DNA of 64,000 bases from XN24 sp035514535 (lineage in GTDB: Bacteria; Pseudomonadota; Gammaproteobacteria; Steroidobacterales; XN24): the NCBI GenBank assembly GCA_035514535.1, contig DATKAZ010000067.1:1-64000 (forward strand), read 5' to 3'. This document shows positions 13,796 through 23,727 of this stretch, piece after piece. A program made the translations under genes and the position numbers. How positions within the stretch are numbered: position 1 is the first letter of the stretch; the number at the start of each line of letters is the position of its first letter. The notes beneath the pieces were generated by a model, which was not told the DNA's origin, did not search any database, and saw only the letters and a list, made by a program, of their open reading frames with translations.

Positions 13796-16258
13796 TTACT
13801 CGTCATGACCCGGCACGAGCCGGCCTGCGCCATGACAGGTTGCGCAGGCTTCACCCGTCTGAGTGGTGTTGAGCTCAAAGTGCGCCTTGGCTGACGAGCT
13901 GTTGTGACAGCCGTAGCAGGCGGCTGCCGTCGGACCCTGGCGCTCGGCAAGCTCAGGCGCATAGGCTGCGGCGGTGCCAGCCAATGCCGGTACTGCGTCC
14001 ACTACCGTCCAAGTCGTGCCGGAATCGATGGGCAGCTTGTAGGTGTCGGGCAGATGGCAGGTCTCGCAATCCGCCAGCGCGGCCGGATAGCCGATGTCGC
14101 TGAAGTCATACGCACCTTGGCCCGAACCGCCTACGATTGTGCCGCGGATAAACGCGAACGGAATCTCGCGGATGGGCGCACCACCGACCGGCTTGCCGGC
14201 ATGCGTGGCATGCACGAGGTCCTTCAGGTTCATCGACAGCTGCGCCGATACCGGCGTGTCGAACTCTTCCCAAACCGCCGGGATGACGCCGGCGAAGACG
14301 TTGCTGCTGGAATTCTCGGGGTTATGGCAAGCCGTGCAGTAGTCGACGCTCCCACGGCGGCTGCTGTTGCTGTGGAAGCCCAGGCGCTCGTGGCAGGCGT
14401 TGCAGTTGTCGATCGCTGCGACCTTCCTGCGCGGATGATCCACGCCTTCGCCGATGCCGACCAGGATGGTCTCGCCGGAGATGTTCTGCGGTGCGTCCGG
14501 GGTATTGAAGTAACCCTCAAACCCGATGGCGCGCAACACGGATCCCTCCGGGTAGGCCGCCGGCGTAGTGCCGATACCGAACGCCGTCGTGTAGAAACCC
14601 CCGGCATCCGGACCGGAGAAGCCTGCAACGGTCACTGCATCCGACAGGCTCTTGTTCACCGGCTGATCGAAGGATCTGCCGTCAACCAGCGCGACATCGA
14701 GATCGTAGTACTGACGGGAATTGCCGCCACGATTGTTCCAGTCGATCGGCGCCGGAACGGCCGGACCGGAACCGGGCACTGGAGCACCCTGCGGCATGGA
14801 GTACACGAGCCGGAACGCCATGTTGCCGAGACCGGTCGCGCCTGCGGGCAGGTTTGCAAGGTCCACGGGCGCGCCATCGGCGAGGATGCGGAACTTGACC
14901 TGCGGCTGCAACAACTCGTTCAGCACCACGGAAGCGATCTCGAACTCGACGACGAAGAAATCGTTCGCGACCACCGGGTTATTGGGCGTGCTGTAGTAGT
15001 CATTGTGGAACTGGTCCAAGCTCGCCAACGCGCCCGGACCATGACAGGACAGGCAGGTCGACGGCGGCTCATCAGCAAAGAGGTGATTGAAACCGCCCTC
15101 TGAAAAGCTGATCACGTGGCAGGTGCCGCATGCTTCTGCGCTCGGCCGTGCCTGGAATGCCACTGCATCAGCCGCATCACGGCCTTCCGGCTTCGGCATG
15201 CGATTGTTGTCATGGCAGGTCAGGCAGTTTTCGACCGGCTGCGGATAGTGCACATGCGAGTAGTCGCGGCCATCGACCGAGTAAAAGCCGAGGCCCAGCT
15301 GGCCTGTCGCATGCAGCTTATGGATCATCACGGCGAAGTTGATGGTGTTCCACGCGTCGTCTGTCGAGCTGTCGGCGTCGAACGTGTTCGGGTTGTGGCA
15401 AGAGACGCAGAGGTCGGCATCGTAGCGCGTGTTGCCGTGGAAGTTCCTGAACGTCAGCGCGGAGCGATCGGCGGAATCGCCGTGGCAGGAACCGCACGAC
15501 TCATTGGTCACGACCTGGTTGGTCATCGTGGGGCGCAGGCCCGGCAGGGTGGCCGGCACGAAATCTGCGACCGCGTTATAACGCGAGCCTGAATTGCGGC
15601 TGGCGATGCCGATACGGTGCACCGCACCCGGCTCATAGGCCAGGTTCAGGCCCGCGAGTACTTCGACGGCTGCTGCTGAATCCAGCAGGCCGCTGCTGCC
15701 GACCCCGATGGAGCTGCCGGGAACCGGCGGCGCCGGGTTTGTGTTGCCGTAATAGATGAAGTCTGCGACCGCTTCGAGGTCGGTGCCTAAGGTGTATTCG
15801 TACACGCCGGGCTCGACCTCGATGACCTTGTTCACGGTCGATGTGGTGGCGCGCTCTCCGGCCGCGCGCAGGACGCGAACGTCGCCAGCGGCCACGGAGC
15901 GATTGATGTAGCTCTGCCAGACGGGGTATTCGCCATCCTCGATCAGCTTGGCGATGGTGAACTCGAAGTTCGTCAGGCCACTGACCGGCAGACCGGTGGC
16001 GTCGTTGACTTCGAACGTCACCGTGACGATAGCGCTCGCGGAGGTGTCGATCTCGACGCCCGTGATGGCGCCATCGAGCGTACCGCTCGCATCGCCCACC
16101 GGCTCAAGGCCGGGTCCCGGAGGGCCTTCAGCTCCCGGAGGGCCTTCGGGTCCGGCGGGACCGGGCGCCCCGTCCTTGCCGTCGTCGCCGGAACATCCGG
16201 CAATAGCCAGCGTAGCGGCAATCGCCGTTGACGCCAGCAGTGTAGTCCAGTTCTTCAT
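13796..16258 (-). CDS. OmcA/MtrC-family decaheme c-type cytochrome lipoprotein
   Basis: 820 residues from MKNWTTLLASTAIAATLAIA with lipobox IAGC. Right after it comes a short collagen-like Gly-X-Y stretch (residues about 25-50). Ten CXXCH haem sites are present, five in each half: CGSCH, CVSCH, CLTCH, CGTCH, CLSCH, then CNACH, CTACH, CETCH, CYGCH, CATCH. Beta-rich domains lie before and between the haem groups, as in OmcA/MtrC, which are cell-surface terminal reductases for metals or electrodes. No MtrA-type periplasmic decaheme, MtrB porin or cytochrome maturation gene is in the window. It has its own terminator, so it is a single-gene unit. Confidence 0.92.
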   Translation of the reverse strand: MKNWTTLLASTAIAATLAIAGCSGDDGKDGAPGPAGPEGPPGAEGPPGPGLEPVGDASGTLDGAITGVEIDTSASAIVTVTFEVNDATGLPVSGLTNFEFTIAKLIEDGEYPVWQSYINRSVAAGDVRVLRAAGERATTSTVNKVIEVEPGVYEYTLGTDLEAVADFIYYGNTNPAPPVPGSSIGVGSSGLLDSAAAVEVLAGLNLAYEPGAVHRIGIASRNSGSRYNAVADFVPATLPGLRPTMTNQVVTNESCGSCHGDSADRSALTFRNFHGNTRYDADLCVSCHNPNTFDADSSTDDAWNTINFAVMIHKLHATGQLGLGFYSVDGRDYSHVHYPQPVENCLTCHDNNRMPKPEGRDAADAVAFQARPSAEACGTCHVISFSEGGFNHLFADEPPSTCLSCHGPGALASLDQFHNDYYSTPNNPVVANDFFVVEFEIASVVLNELLQPQVKFRILADGAPVDLANLPAGATGLGNMAFRLVYSMPQGAPVPGSGPAVPAPIDWNNRGGNSRQYYDLDVALVDGRSFDQPVNKSLSDAVTVAGFSGPDAGGFYTTAFGIGTTPAAYPEGSVLRAIGFEGYFNTPDAPQNISGETILVGIGEGVDHPRRKVAAIDNCNACHERLGFHSNSSRRGSVDYCTACHNPENSSSNVFAGVIPAVWEEFDTPVSAQLSMNLKDLVHATHAGKPVGGAPIREIPFAFIRGTIVGGSGQGAYDFSDIGYPAALADCETCHLPDTYKLPIDSGTTWTVVDAVPALAGTAAAYAPELAERQGPTAAACYGCHNSSSAKAHFELNTTQTGEACATCHGAGRLVPGHDE

Positions 16259-16385
16259 GGCTCCCTCCGAACGCATGTGATTTCCATTCCCCAAAAGTTC
16301 TGCCAGCCCGTGTTCGCGCCCTCGTGGACGTGTACGCATGACCGCTGCAATGGGGAACTTATGCCTTGGGAGAGTTGTCGGCTAT

Positions 16386-16410
16386 CCGGTATCCTACGCA
16401 TATATACCGG
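16386..16410. promoter_or_regulatory. Inverted repeat upstream of the cytochrome gene
   Basis: CCGGTAT and ATACCGG separated by 11 bases, in the 228-bp gap between the cytochrome (minus strand) and the YfcC-like gene. It is about 130 bases before the cytochrome start and could be an operator. The AT-rich centre (CATATATACC) could also hold a -10. Confidence 0.3.
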
Positions 16411-16486
16411 AATAAGAAGCATTTGCGCGCACGTACGTATTTCCCGCAATCAGGTCCCAGGGCGCCGCAACGGCAGCGCGGCCCCG

Positions 16487-17866
16487 TCAGGAATATCCGA
16501 TCGAGACGGCGATCACCAGGGCAGCCGAGCCCGCGGCGAGCAACTTCAGAATCAGCGGCAGAATGAATCGCAACCAGCGGTCATAGGGGATGCCCGCAAT
16601 TCCCAGGATGCCCATCAACACCGGGTTCGTCGGCACGATCATATTGGCGAAGCCGTCGCCGAACTGGAATGCCAGCACGGCGGTCTGGCGCGTCACGCCG
16701 ACGAGATCCCCGATCGGTGCCATCAGCGGCATGGTGACATAGGCCTGGCCGGAGCCCGACGGGATGAACAGGTTGATCACCGTCTGGATCGCGAGCATGC
16801 CGACGGCCGCGAACTCCGCGCCCATGATCTGCAGGGGCGCGGCCAGCCCGTTGACGATGGTATGCAGCACCTGGCCGTCCTCGAGGATCAGCGCGATCGA
16901 GCGCGCGAAGCCGATCAGCAGTGCCGTGCCGGCCAACTCTGCGGCCCCCTCGGCGAAGCGCTTGGCCGTGTCGTTGGCGCCGAGCCCGCCGACGAGCCCG
17001 CCGAACAGTGCCAGGGCCAGGAAGATCGCCCCGAGCTCGAGGATGTACCACTTAGGAATGGCAATGCCATAGACCATCGCAGCCAGCGCCGCGATGGTCA
17101 TGGCCACTACCGCCCTGTGCCGCCCCGTCATCGCCGGGTGCTCTTCCGCCGGGACGTGCTGTGCGGTCTGGATGTCGTGCACCAGGCTGGCCGCCGGATC
17201 GAGTCGCACGCGATTTGCGTAGCTCCAGACATGGTGGATGCCGATCGCCAGGAAGGGCAGGAACAGTGCGAGGCGGAAGCCGATGCCGGAGGCGGGGGGC
17301 AGCTCCGCCACGCGCTGGGCGACGAGCACGGTAAAGGGGTTCAGCGCCGCCACGCCGTAGCCGATGCCGTAACCGCACACCATGATGCCGATCGCCGTGA
17401 CCGTGTCCATGCGCATCGCCACGCACAGCGAGATCAGCACGAGGGTCAGCGGAATATATTCCTCTGCCACTCCCAGCGTTGCCGAACCGGCAGCGAATAC
17501 CCCCATGCCGATGGTGATCAGCAGTGCGGGGCTGTGGCCGATGCGGCGGAGTACCGCGCCGAGGATGGCGTCGATGGTGCCCGTGGCACGCAGCACGCGA
17601 ATGGCCCCGCCGACGATCAGCACGAAGAAGATGATGTCCTGGGCATCGGCCAGCGCGCGCGGGATCACCGTCAGCAGTTCCCACGGCATCAACGTGCGCG
17701 CATCGTCGATCACCGCATACGTCCCCGGCACCACGACCGCGCGACCGGAATCCGTCAGCACGGTGTCGAATTGCCCCGACGGCAACAGCCAGGTGGCGAC
17801 CAGGGCGACGACCATCATGCCGAACAGCAGGACGAGCGTATCGGGGACTTGGAACGAGCGGCGCAT
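16487..17866 (-). CDS. YfcC-like ion-transporter-superfamily permease
   Basis: 459 residues, about 12 hydrophobic segments. Starts MRRSFQVPDTLVLLFGMMVV and shows family features such as AVVVPGTYAVIDD in the first loop, FFVLIVGGAIRVLRATGTID, the GSATLGVAEEYIPL motif, and ALNPFTVLVAQ and FIPSGSGQAYVTMPLMAPIG. It resembles the YfcC/ArcD-like branch of the ion transporter superfamily (uptake or exchange of amino acids or carboxylates). Substrate unknown. It is divergent from the AbgT transporter at 18041, sharing a 174-bp intergenic region. Confidence 0.8.
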   Translation of the reverse strand: MRRSFQVPDTLVLLFGMMVVALVATWLLPSGQFDTVLTDSGRAVVVPGTYAVIDDARTLMPWELLTVIPRALADAQDIIFFVLIVGGAIRVLRATGTIDAILGAVLRRIGHSPALLITIGMGVFAAGSATLGVAEEYIPLTLVLISLCVAMRMDTVTAIGIMVCGYGIGYGVAALNPFTVLVAQRVAELPPASGIGFRLALFLPFLAIGIHHVWSYANRVRLDPAASLVHDIQTAQHVPAEEHPAMTGRHRAVVAMTIAALAAMVYGIAIPKWYILELGAIFLALALFGGLVGGLGANDTAKRFAEGAAELAGTALLIGFARSIALILEDGQVLHTIVNGLAAPLQIMGAEFAAVGMLAIQTVINLFIPSGSGQAYVTMPLMAPIGDLVGVTRQTAVLAFQFGDGFANMIVPTNPVLMGILGIAGIPYDRWLRFILPLILKLLAAGSAALVIAVSIGYS

Positions 17867-18007
17867 CGCATGGCTTCCGGCGTGACTGGCGGCCGATGCT
17901 GAACGATCGGGCCCGGCGAGGCAATCCGCGAGCTTGGCGGCGCAGCAATTTCACGCCGGGGCGGCGCCGGCTGGCGGCATGGTACTTTCCTTGCGGCGCG
18001 GCGCGGC

Positions 18008-18013
18008 TATACT
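18008..18013 (+). promoter_or_regulatory. Probable -10 box of the second AbgT gene
   Basis: TATACT 33 bases before ATG 18041, followed by the strong ribosome site AGGAGG at 18029-18034. No convincing -35. Confidence 0.35.
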
Positions 18014-18040
18014 GCCGCCTTCGCGTACAGGAGGCAGCCG

Positions 18041-19594
<1,554 letters not shown>

Positions 19595-19609
19595 GGCGCG
19601 GGCCCGGAT

Positions 19610-19681
19610 GGGGACACTGCTTTAAAGCAGAAAAGAAGGGGACACTGCTTAAAAGCAGTGTCCCCTTTCAGCAGTGTCCCC
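19610..19681. repeat. GGGGACACTGCTT repeat cluster (REP-like, hairpin)
   Basis: Direct copies GGGGACACTGCTT at 19610 and 19638; the second forms a 13-bp inverted repeat with AAGCAGTGTCCCC (19653-19665), and another GCAGTGTCCCC follows at 19671-19681. It lies between two convergent genes, where it can act as a bidirectional terminator-like hairpin. The last codons and stop of the S1/P1 nuclease are formed by the repeat. Such short palindromic units are usually dispersed in many genomic copies, sometimes moved by REP-associated transposases; none is seen here. Confidence 0.7.
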
Positions 19682-20459
19682 ACAGCCTGTTGAGCAGCCA
19701 GGCCGTGCGCACCCCCGCCTGGGCGATGCGCAGCGCGCTCAGCTGGCGGCCCGTCTCGGCGTACCGCCTGGAGATCAGCGGCACGCGGCGCCGCGCATCG
19801 AAGTCGTACACCCACGGCCGCAGGCGGCGTGACTCCTCGGCCCAGTCCTCCAGCGTGCCGTCCTCCCAGGAGCGGGCGCCGAGGACGACCAGCGCCGCGA
19901 GACTGCGCTGGTAATCGTCCGCTCGCAGCTCGGCGCTCCGCAGCAGCCCGCCGTCCCACAGCCGGTGCAGGGTCGTCTCCCGCCCCGCAAAGCTCACGTT
20001 ACGCGTGTTGCCGCCGCGGTCCTCCGCACGCCCGACGTGCAACGGCTGATGCAGGTCGGCGACGAGGTGCAGCACGAAGGCGAGCGCCTGCCGGCGGGAC
20101 ACGTCGTCGTGGTCCGTGTCCGCAAGGCGCGCCAGGTTGTCCCGGATGGCCTGCAGCAGCCGGCCGCGCCCGGGGGTTTCGTCCGCCAGCACGCTGAACG
20201 GCTCATCGTCGGCGATGTTGACGTAGTGCCAGTCCCGGGTGTGCGCCCAGCGCGACTCCCCGCGAATACGGTCGGGCCAAGTCGATGCTTCCGCAAGCGC
20301 CTGTCCGTCCAGCAGCCGCTCGAGCTCCAGCGCAGTCGGCCGGCACAGCCGTTCGGCGGCGATGGCCGCCGCCGCGCGGTGCGCCTCCGGACCCCAGGCA
20401 TACGCCTGGAGCGGAATGGAGATCACCAGGAACAGGCCGAGCCACGCGCGCGACTTCAT
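19668..20459 (-). CDS. S1/P1-type nuclease, secreted
   Basis: 263 residues from MKSRAWLGLFLVISIPLQAYA, a signal peptide cleaved just before WGPEAHR, so Trp becomes the first mature residue, as needed for zinc binding in this family. Further zinc ligands are visible: STWPDRIR, HTRDWHYVNIAD, FVLHLVADLHQPLHVG and LHRLWDGGLL. These enzymes degrade single-stranded DNA and RNA with three zinc ions, here in the periplasm or outside. ATG overlaps the TGA of the MlaC-like gene, indicating translational coupling. The C terminus (RLWGHC) comes from a GGGGACACTGCTT repeat. The long upstream frame extension is rejected. Confidence 0.88.
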   Translation of the reverse strand: MKSRAWLGLFLVISIPLQAYAWGPEAHRAAAAIAAERLCRPTALELERLLDGQALAEASTWPDRIRGESRWAHTRDWHYVNIADDEPFSVLADETPGRGRLLQAIRDNLARLADTDHDDVSRRQALAFVLHLVADLHQPLHVGRAEDRGGNTRNVSFAGRETTLHRLWDGGLLRSAELRADDYQRSLAALVVLGARSWEDGTLEDWAEESRRLRPWVYDFDARRRVPLISRRYAETGRQLSALRIAQAGVRTAWLLNRLWGHC

Positions 20460-21118
20460 CCCTCGGCGCGCGCGCGCAGGCAGCGTCCGGCCGCCGTCGG
20501 GCGTTCCTCCGGAGCGCTCACGGGACTGCCCGCGGACGCCTCGAGGCGGCGGATCACGGTATCGAGCCCGTCGCGTCGAATCTGTTCCGCGAACAGCTGG
20601 CGCAGGCTCAGCACGTAGGACTGTCCTTCCCAGCGAGCGTCGTAGGCCCGCCAGCGGGCGCTGCCCTGGCGCATCTGCAGCTGGGCCGGGACCGGTGTCG
20701 CAAGGCCCGCCTGGACGCGCACCTCGACCGCGGCGTGGCCGTCGTTCCCGGCCTTCTCGGCGGGCGGTACCACCACGACGCTGCCGGCGGTCAGCACCAG
20801 CAGGCCGGTCGCATAACGGCTCACCAGCGTGCCATAGAGCGCCTCGGCGAACCGCCGGCGCTGGTCCGCGTCGGCGTCGGCCCAATAGCGCCCCAGGATC
20901 AGCTGGCCCGCATACAGCACGTCCGCCTTCGGGCGGAGGTACTTGTCCACGACGCCGCGCAGCGCCTGCGGGTCGGCCGCGAGGGGCAGCCGGCAGTCCG
21001 AGACCAGCGCGGCCAGGGATTGCACGGTCTCGCGGACGACCACGTCGGGAGGCTTATGGACGTCGGCCGCGGCGGTGGCCGCGACAACCAGCAGGACAGC
21101 AAGAATGGGCGTGCGCAT
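20456..21118 (-). CDS. MlaC/Ttg2D-like periplasmic phospholipid-binding protein
   Basis: 220 residues from MRTPILAVLLVVAATAAADV, with a cleavable signal. The sequence VVVRETVQSLAALVSDCRLP, RGVVDKYLRPKADVLYAGQL, ILGRYWADADADQRRRFAEA and LYGTLVSRYATGLL follows the MlaC pattern, whose members carry phospholipids between outer and inner membrane. No mlaFEDB genes are near; this copy stands alone with the nuclease (4-bp overlap). Divergent from glgP, with 116 bp between the starts. Confidence 0.78.
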   Translation of the reverse strand: MRTPILAVLLVVAATAAADVHKPPDVVVRETVQSLAALVSDCRLPLAADPQALRGVVDKYLRPKADVLYAGQLILGRYWADADADQRRRFAEALYGTLVSRYATGLLVLTAGSVVVVPPAEKAGNDGHAAVEVRVQAGLATPVPAQLQMRQGSARWRAYDARWEGQSYVLSLRQLFAEQIRRDGLDTVIRRLEASAGSPVSAPEERPTAAGRCLRARAEG

Positions 21119-21234
21119 GGTGCCCGACAGTATCGGCTCTCGACCCGGGCAGGGCAAACCCGCGGACGCACCAGTTACCGGCGGCGTGTCTGTTATGCTG
21201 CGGCGCGAGCCGGCATGCCCGAGGCGCCGGCAAC

Positions 21235-23724
21235 ATGGAGCCCGAGGCAGTGAACATCCCGCAGAGCACATTGCCTGAACCGCTGGGCCTCGACGACTCG
21301 AGCCTGCGGCAGGACACCTTGCGCAAGCTCCTGTACGGCGTCGGCAAGGATGTCGACAATGCGACGATTCACGACCTTTACAGCGCCGTGGCCATGGCGA
21401 TCCGCGAGCGCCTCGTGGGACGCTGGCACGAGACACAGCGGCGCATCCGCAGCACCCGGCCGCGCAAGGTCTACTACCTCTCGCTCGAATTCCTGATGGG
21501 GCGCACGTTGCTTAATGCCGCGATCAACCTCGACATCGATGCCAGCGCCCGCACCTTGCTCGAGGAAATCGGCGTGCGCCTGGAGCGCCTCGCCGAGGAG
21601 GAGCAGGACGCCGGGCTCGGCAACGGCGGCCTCGGCCGGCTGGCGGCCTGCTTCCTCGACTCCATGGCGACGCTGGACCTGGCGGGCTTCGGCTACGGCA
21701 TCCGTTATGACTACGGCCTGTTCGAGCAGGTGATCGGCGCCAACGGCGAGCAGATCGAGCGTCCCAATGCGTGGCTCCGGTTTCGCAACCTCTGGGAAAT
21801 CAAGCGCGAGGACATCCGCTACGAGGTACGCATCGGTGGCAGCTGTCGCGTCGTGCAGGGCGAGGGCGATACCCAGCGCGTCGAGTGGCACGGCGGACAG
21901 TGCGTCGAAGCCGTGGCCTACGATACGCCCGTTCCCGGCAGCAACTGCCGGACCGTCAATCACCTGCGACTCTGGGGGGCCCGCTATGCGCCGGAGATCG
22001 ACCTGGAGCTGTTCAACGAGGGCGATTACGACGCCGCGGTAAAGGCCAAGAACGAGGCCGAGAACATCTCCCGCGTGCTGTACCCCGACGACTCGACCGA
22101 ACAGGGCAAGGAGCTCCGCGTCAAGCAGGAGTATTTCTTCGTCTCGGCCAGCTTGCAGGACATCCTGCAGGAACACCTGGCCGCCGGGCTGAGCCTGGCG
22201 GAACTGCCGGCACAGGCTGCGATCCAGCTCAATGACACGCATCCGGCGCTGGCGGTGCCGGAACTGATGCGCCTGCTGATCGATGTCCACGGGCTGCAGT
22301 GGACGGAGGCCTGGCAGATCAGCTGCAGCGTGTTCAGCTACACGAATCACACGCTCCTGCCCGAGGCGCTCGAGACCTGGCCCGTGCGCATGCTGGAGAA
22401 ACTCCTGCCGCGGCACCTCGAGATCGTCTACCGCATCAACCGGGAGTTTCTCGACGGCGTCTGGGAGCGCTATCCCGGGGACAACGACCGGCGACGGCGC
22501 ATGTCGATCGTCGACGAGTCAGCTCATGACGGCCGACGCGTCCGCATGGCGTGGCTGGCGACGGTCGGATCGCGCAAGGTCAACGGCGTCGCCGAGCTGC
22601 ATTCGGAACTCGTGCGGCGGACGATCTTCCGCGACTTCGACGAATACTTTCCGGGACGATTCGTCAACGTGACGAACGGGGTCACGCCCCGGCGCTGGAT
22701 GCGTGCCGCGAATCCGCGCCTCGCAGCGCTGCTCGACGAGCATGTCGGCCGGGGCTGGGAAAACGACCTCGACCGCCTGCGGTCGCTCGCGCCACTGGCC
22801 GACGACGAAGCTTTCCGTGCACGCTTCCGGGCGGTCAAGCAGGCCAACAAGGAGCGGCTCGCGGCGCACATCCGTCGTCACACCGGGATCGAGGTCAGCC
22901 CGCAGTCGCTGTTCGACGTGCAGATCAAGCGCATTCACGAGTACAAGCGCCAGTTGCTGAACTTGTTGCACGTCATCACGCGCTACAATCGCATCCTGCA
23001 GGATCCGCAGCGCGACTGGCAGCCGCGCACGGTGGTGTTTGCCGGCAAGGCCGCCCCGGCCTACACGATGGCCAAGCGCATCATCCAGCTCATCAACAAC
23101 GTCGCTGCGGTCATCAATGACGACTGGTCGGTCGGCGAGCGGCTCAAGGTCGTATTTCTGCCGAACTACAGCGTGTCGGCCGCCGAGATCATCATCCCCG
23201 CGGCGGACCTGTCCGAACAGATCTCCACCGCTGGGATGGAGGCCTCCGGCACAGGCAACATGAAGTTTGCGATGAACGGCGCCCTCACCATCGGCACGCT
23301 GGACGGGGCCAACATCGAGATTCGCGACGCGGTCGGCGCGGAGAACATCTTTATTTTCGGCCTCACTGCGGACGAAGTAGCGCAACGGCGCGCCCAGGGC
23401 TATTACCCGATCGAGCTGGCGCGCAGCAACGCGGAGCTCGGCGAGGTCCTCCGGCAGATCCGTGACGGCGTCTTTTCGCCGCGCAACCTGCGGCGCTTCG
23501 CGCCCGTCGTGGATGCGCTCATCGAAGACGGTGAGAAATACCTGTGCCTCGCCGACTATGAGCATTACGTGGACACGCAGGAGCGCGTGGATGCGGAATA
23601 CGGGGACGCCGAGGCCTGGACGCGCAAGTCCATCATCAACACCGTGAGCATGGGCCGCTTCTCCAGCGATCGCGCCATTCGCGAGTATGCTGAACGCATC
23701 TGGGAGCTGGGGCCGATCGGGTAA
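21235..23724 (+). CDS. glgP: Glycogen/maltodextrin phosphorylase
   Basis: 829 residues, the usual length for alpha-1,4-glucan phosphorylase, which releases glucose-1-phosphate from glycogen or maltodextrin using pyridoxal phosphate. Start MEPEAVNIPQ is chosen because similarity begins there; the longer open frame upstream is antisense shadow. Typical blocks: VYYLSLEFLMGRTL, GLGNGGLGRLAACFLDSMAT, GYGIRYDYGLF, NGVTPRRWM, and EASGTGNMKFAMNG with the PLP lysine near residue 677. It opens the operon glgP-glgB-glgX-malQ. A TATGCT box at 21193-21200 may be the -10. Confidence 0.95.
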   Translation: MEPEAVNIPQSTLPEPLGLDDSSLRQDTLRKLLYGVGKDVDNATIHDLYSAVAMAIRERLVGRWHETQRRIRSTRPRKVYYLSLEFLMGRTLLNAAINLDIDASARTLLEEIGVRLERLAEEEQDAGLGNGGLGRLAACFLDSMATLDLAGFGYGIRYDYGLFEQVIGANGEQIERPNAWLRFRNLWEIKREDIRYEVRIGGSCRVVQGEGDTQRVEWHGGQCVEAVAYDTPVPGSNCRTVNHLRLWGARYAPEIDLELFNEGDYDAAVKAKNEAENISRVLYPDDSTEQGKELRVKQEYFFVSASLQDILQEHLAAGLSLAELPAQAAIQLNDTHPALAVPELMRLLIDVHGLQWTEAWQISCSVFSYTNHTLLPEALETWPVRMLEKLLPRHLEIVYRINREFLDGVWERYPGDNDRRRRMSIVDESAHDGRRVRMAWLATVGSRKVNGVAELHSELVRRTIFRDFDEYFPGRFVNVTNGVTPRRWMRAANPRLAALLDEHVGRGWENDLDRLRSLAPLADDEAFRARFRAVKQANKERLAAHIRRHTGIEVSPQSLFDVQIKRIHEYKRQLLNLLHVITRYNRILQDPQRDWQPRTVVFAGKAAPAYTMAKRIIQLINNVAAVINDDWSVGERLKVVFLPNYSVSAAEIIIPAADLSEQISTAGMEASGTGNMKFAMNGALTIGTLDGANIEIRDAVGAENIFIFGLTADEVAQRRAQGYYPIELARSNAELGEVLRQIRDGVFSPRNLRRFAPVVDALIEDGEKYLCLADYEHYVDTQERVDAEYGDAEAWTRKSIINTVSMGRFSSDRAIREYAERIWELGPIG

Positions 23725-23727
23725 GTC

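Noticed and set aside
16431..16438. ACGTACGT palindrome upstream of the cytochrome
   Set aside because: Eight bases only, and the arm spacing does not fit the stress dyad; too short to claim as an operator.
16277..17902. 541-codon plus-strand frame
   Set aside because: Antisense to the YfcC-like permease; low-complexity His/Asp/Gln/Arg content without a family pattern.
20239..21234. 332-codon 5' extension of glgP
   Set aside because: Residues before MEPEAVNIPQ are Arg/Pro-rich and antisense to the nuclease and MlaC-like genes; phosphorylase similarity starts after it.
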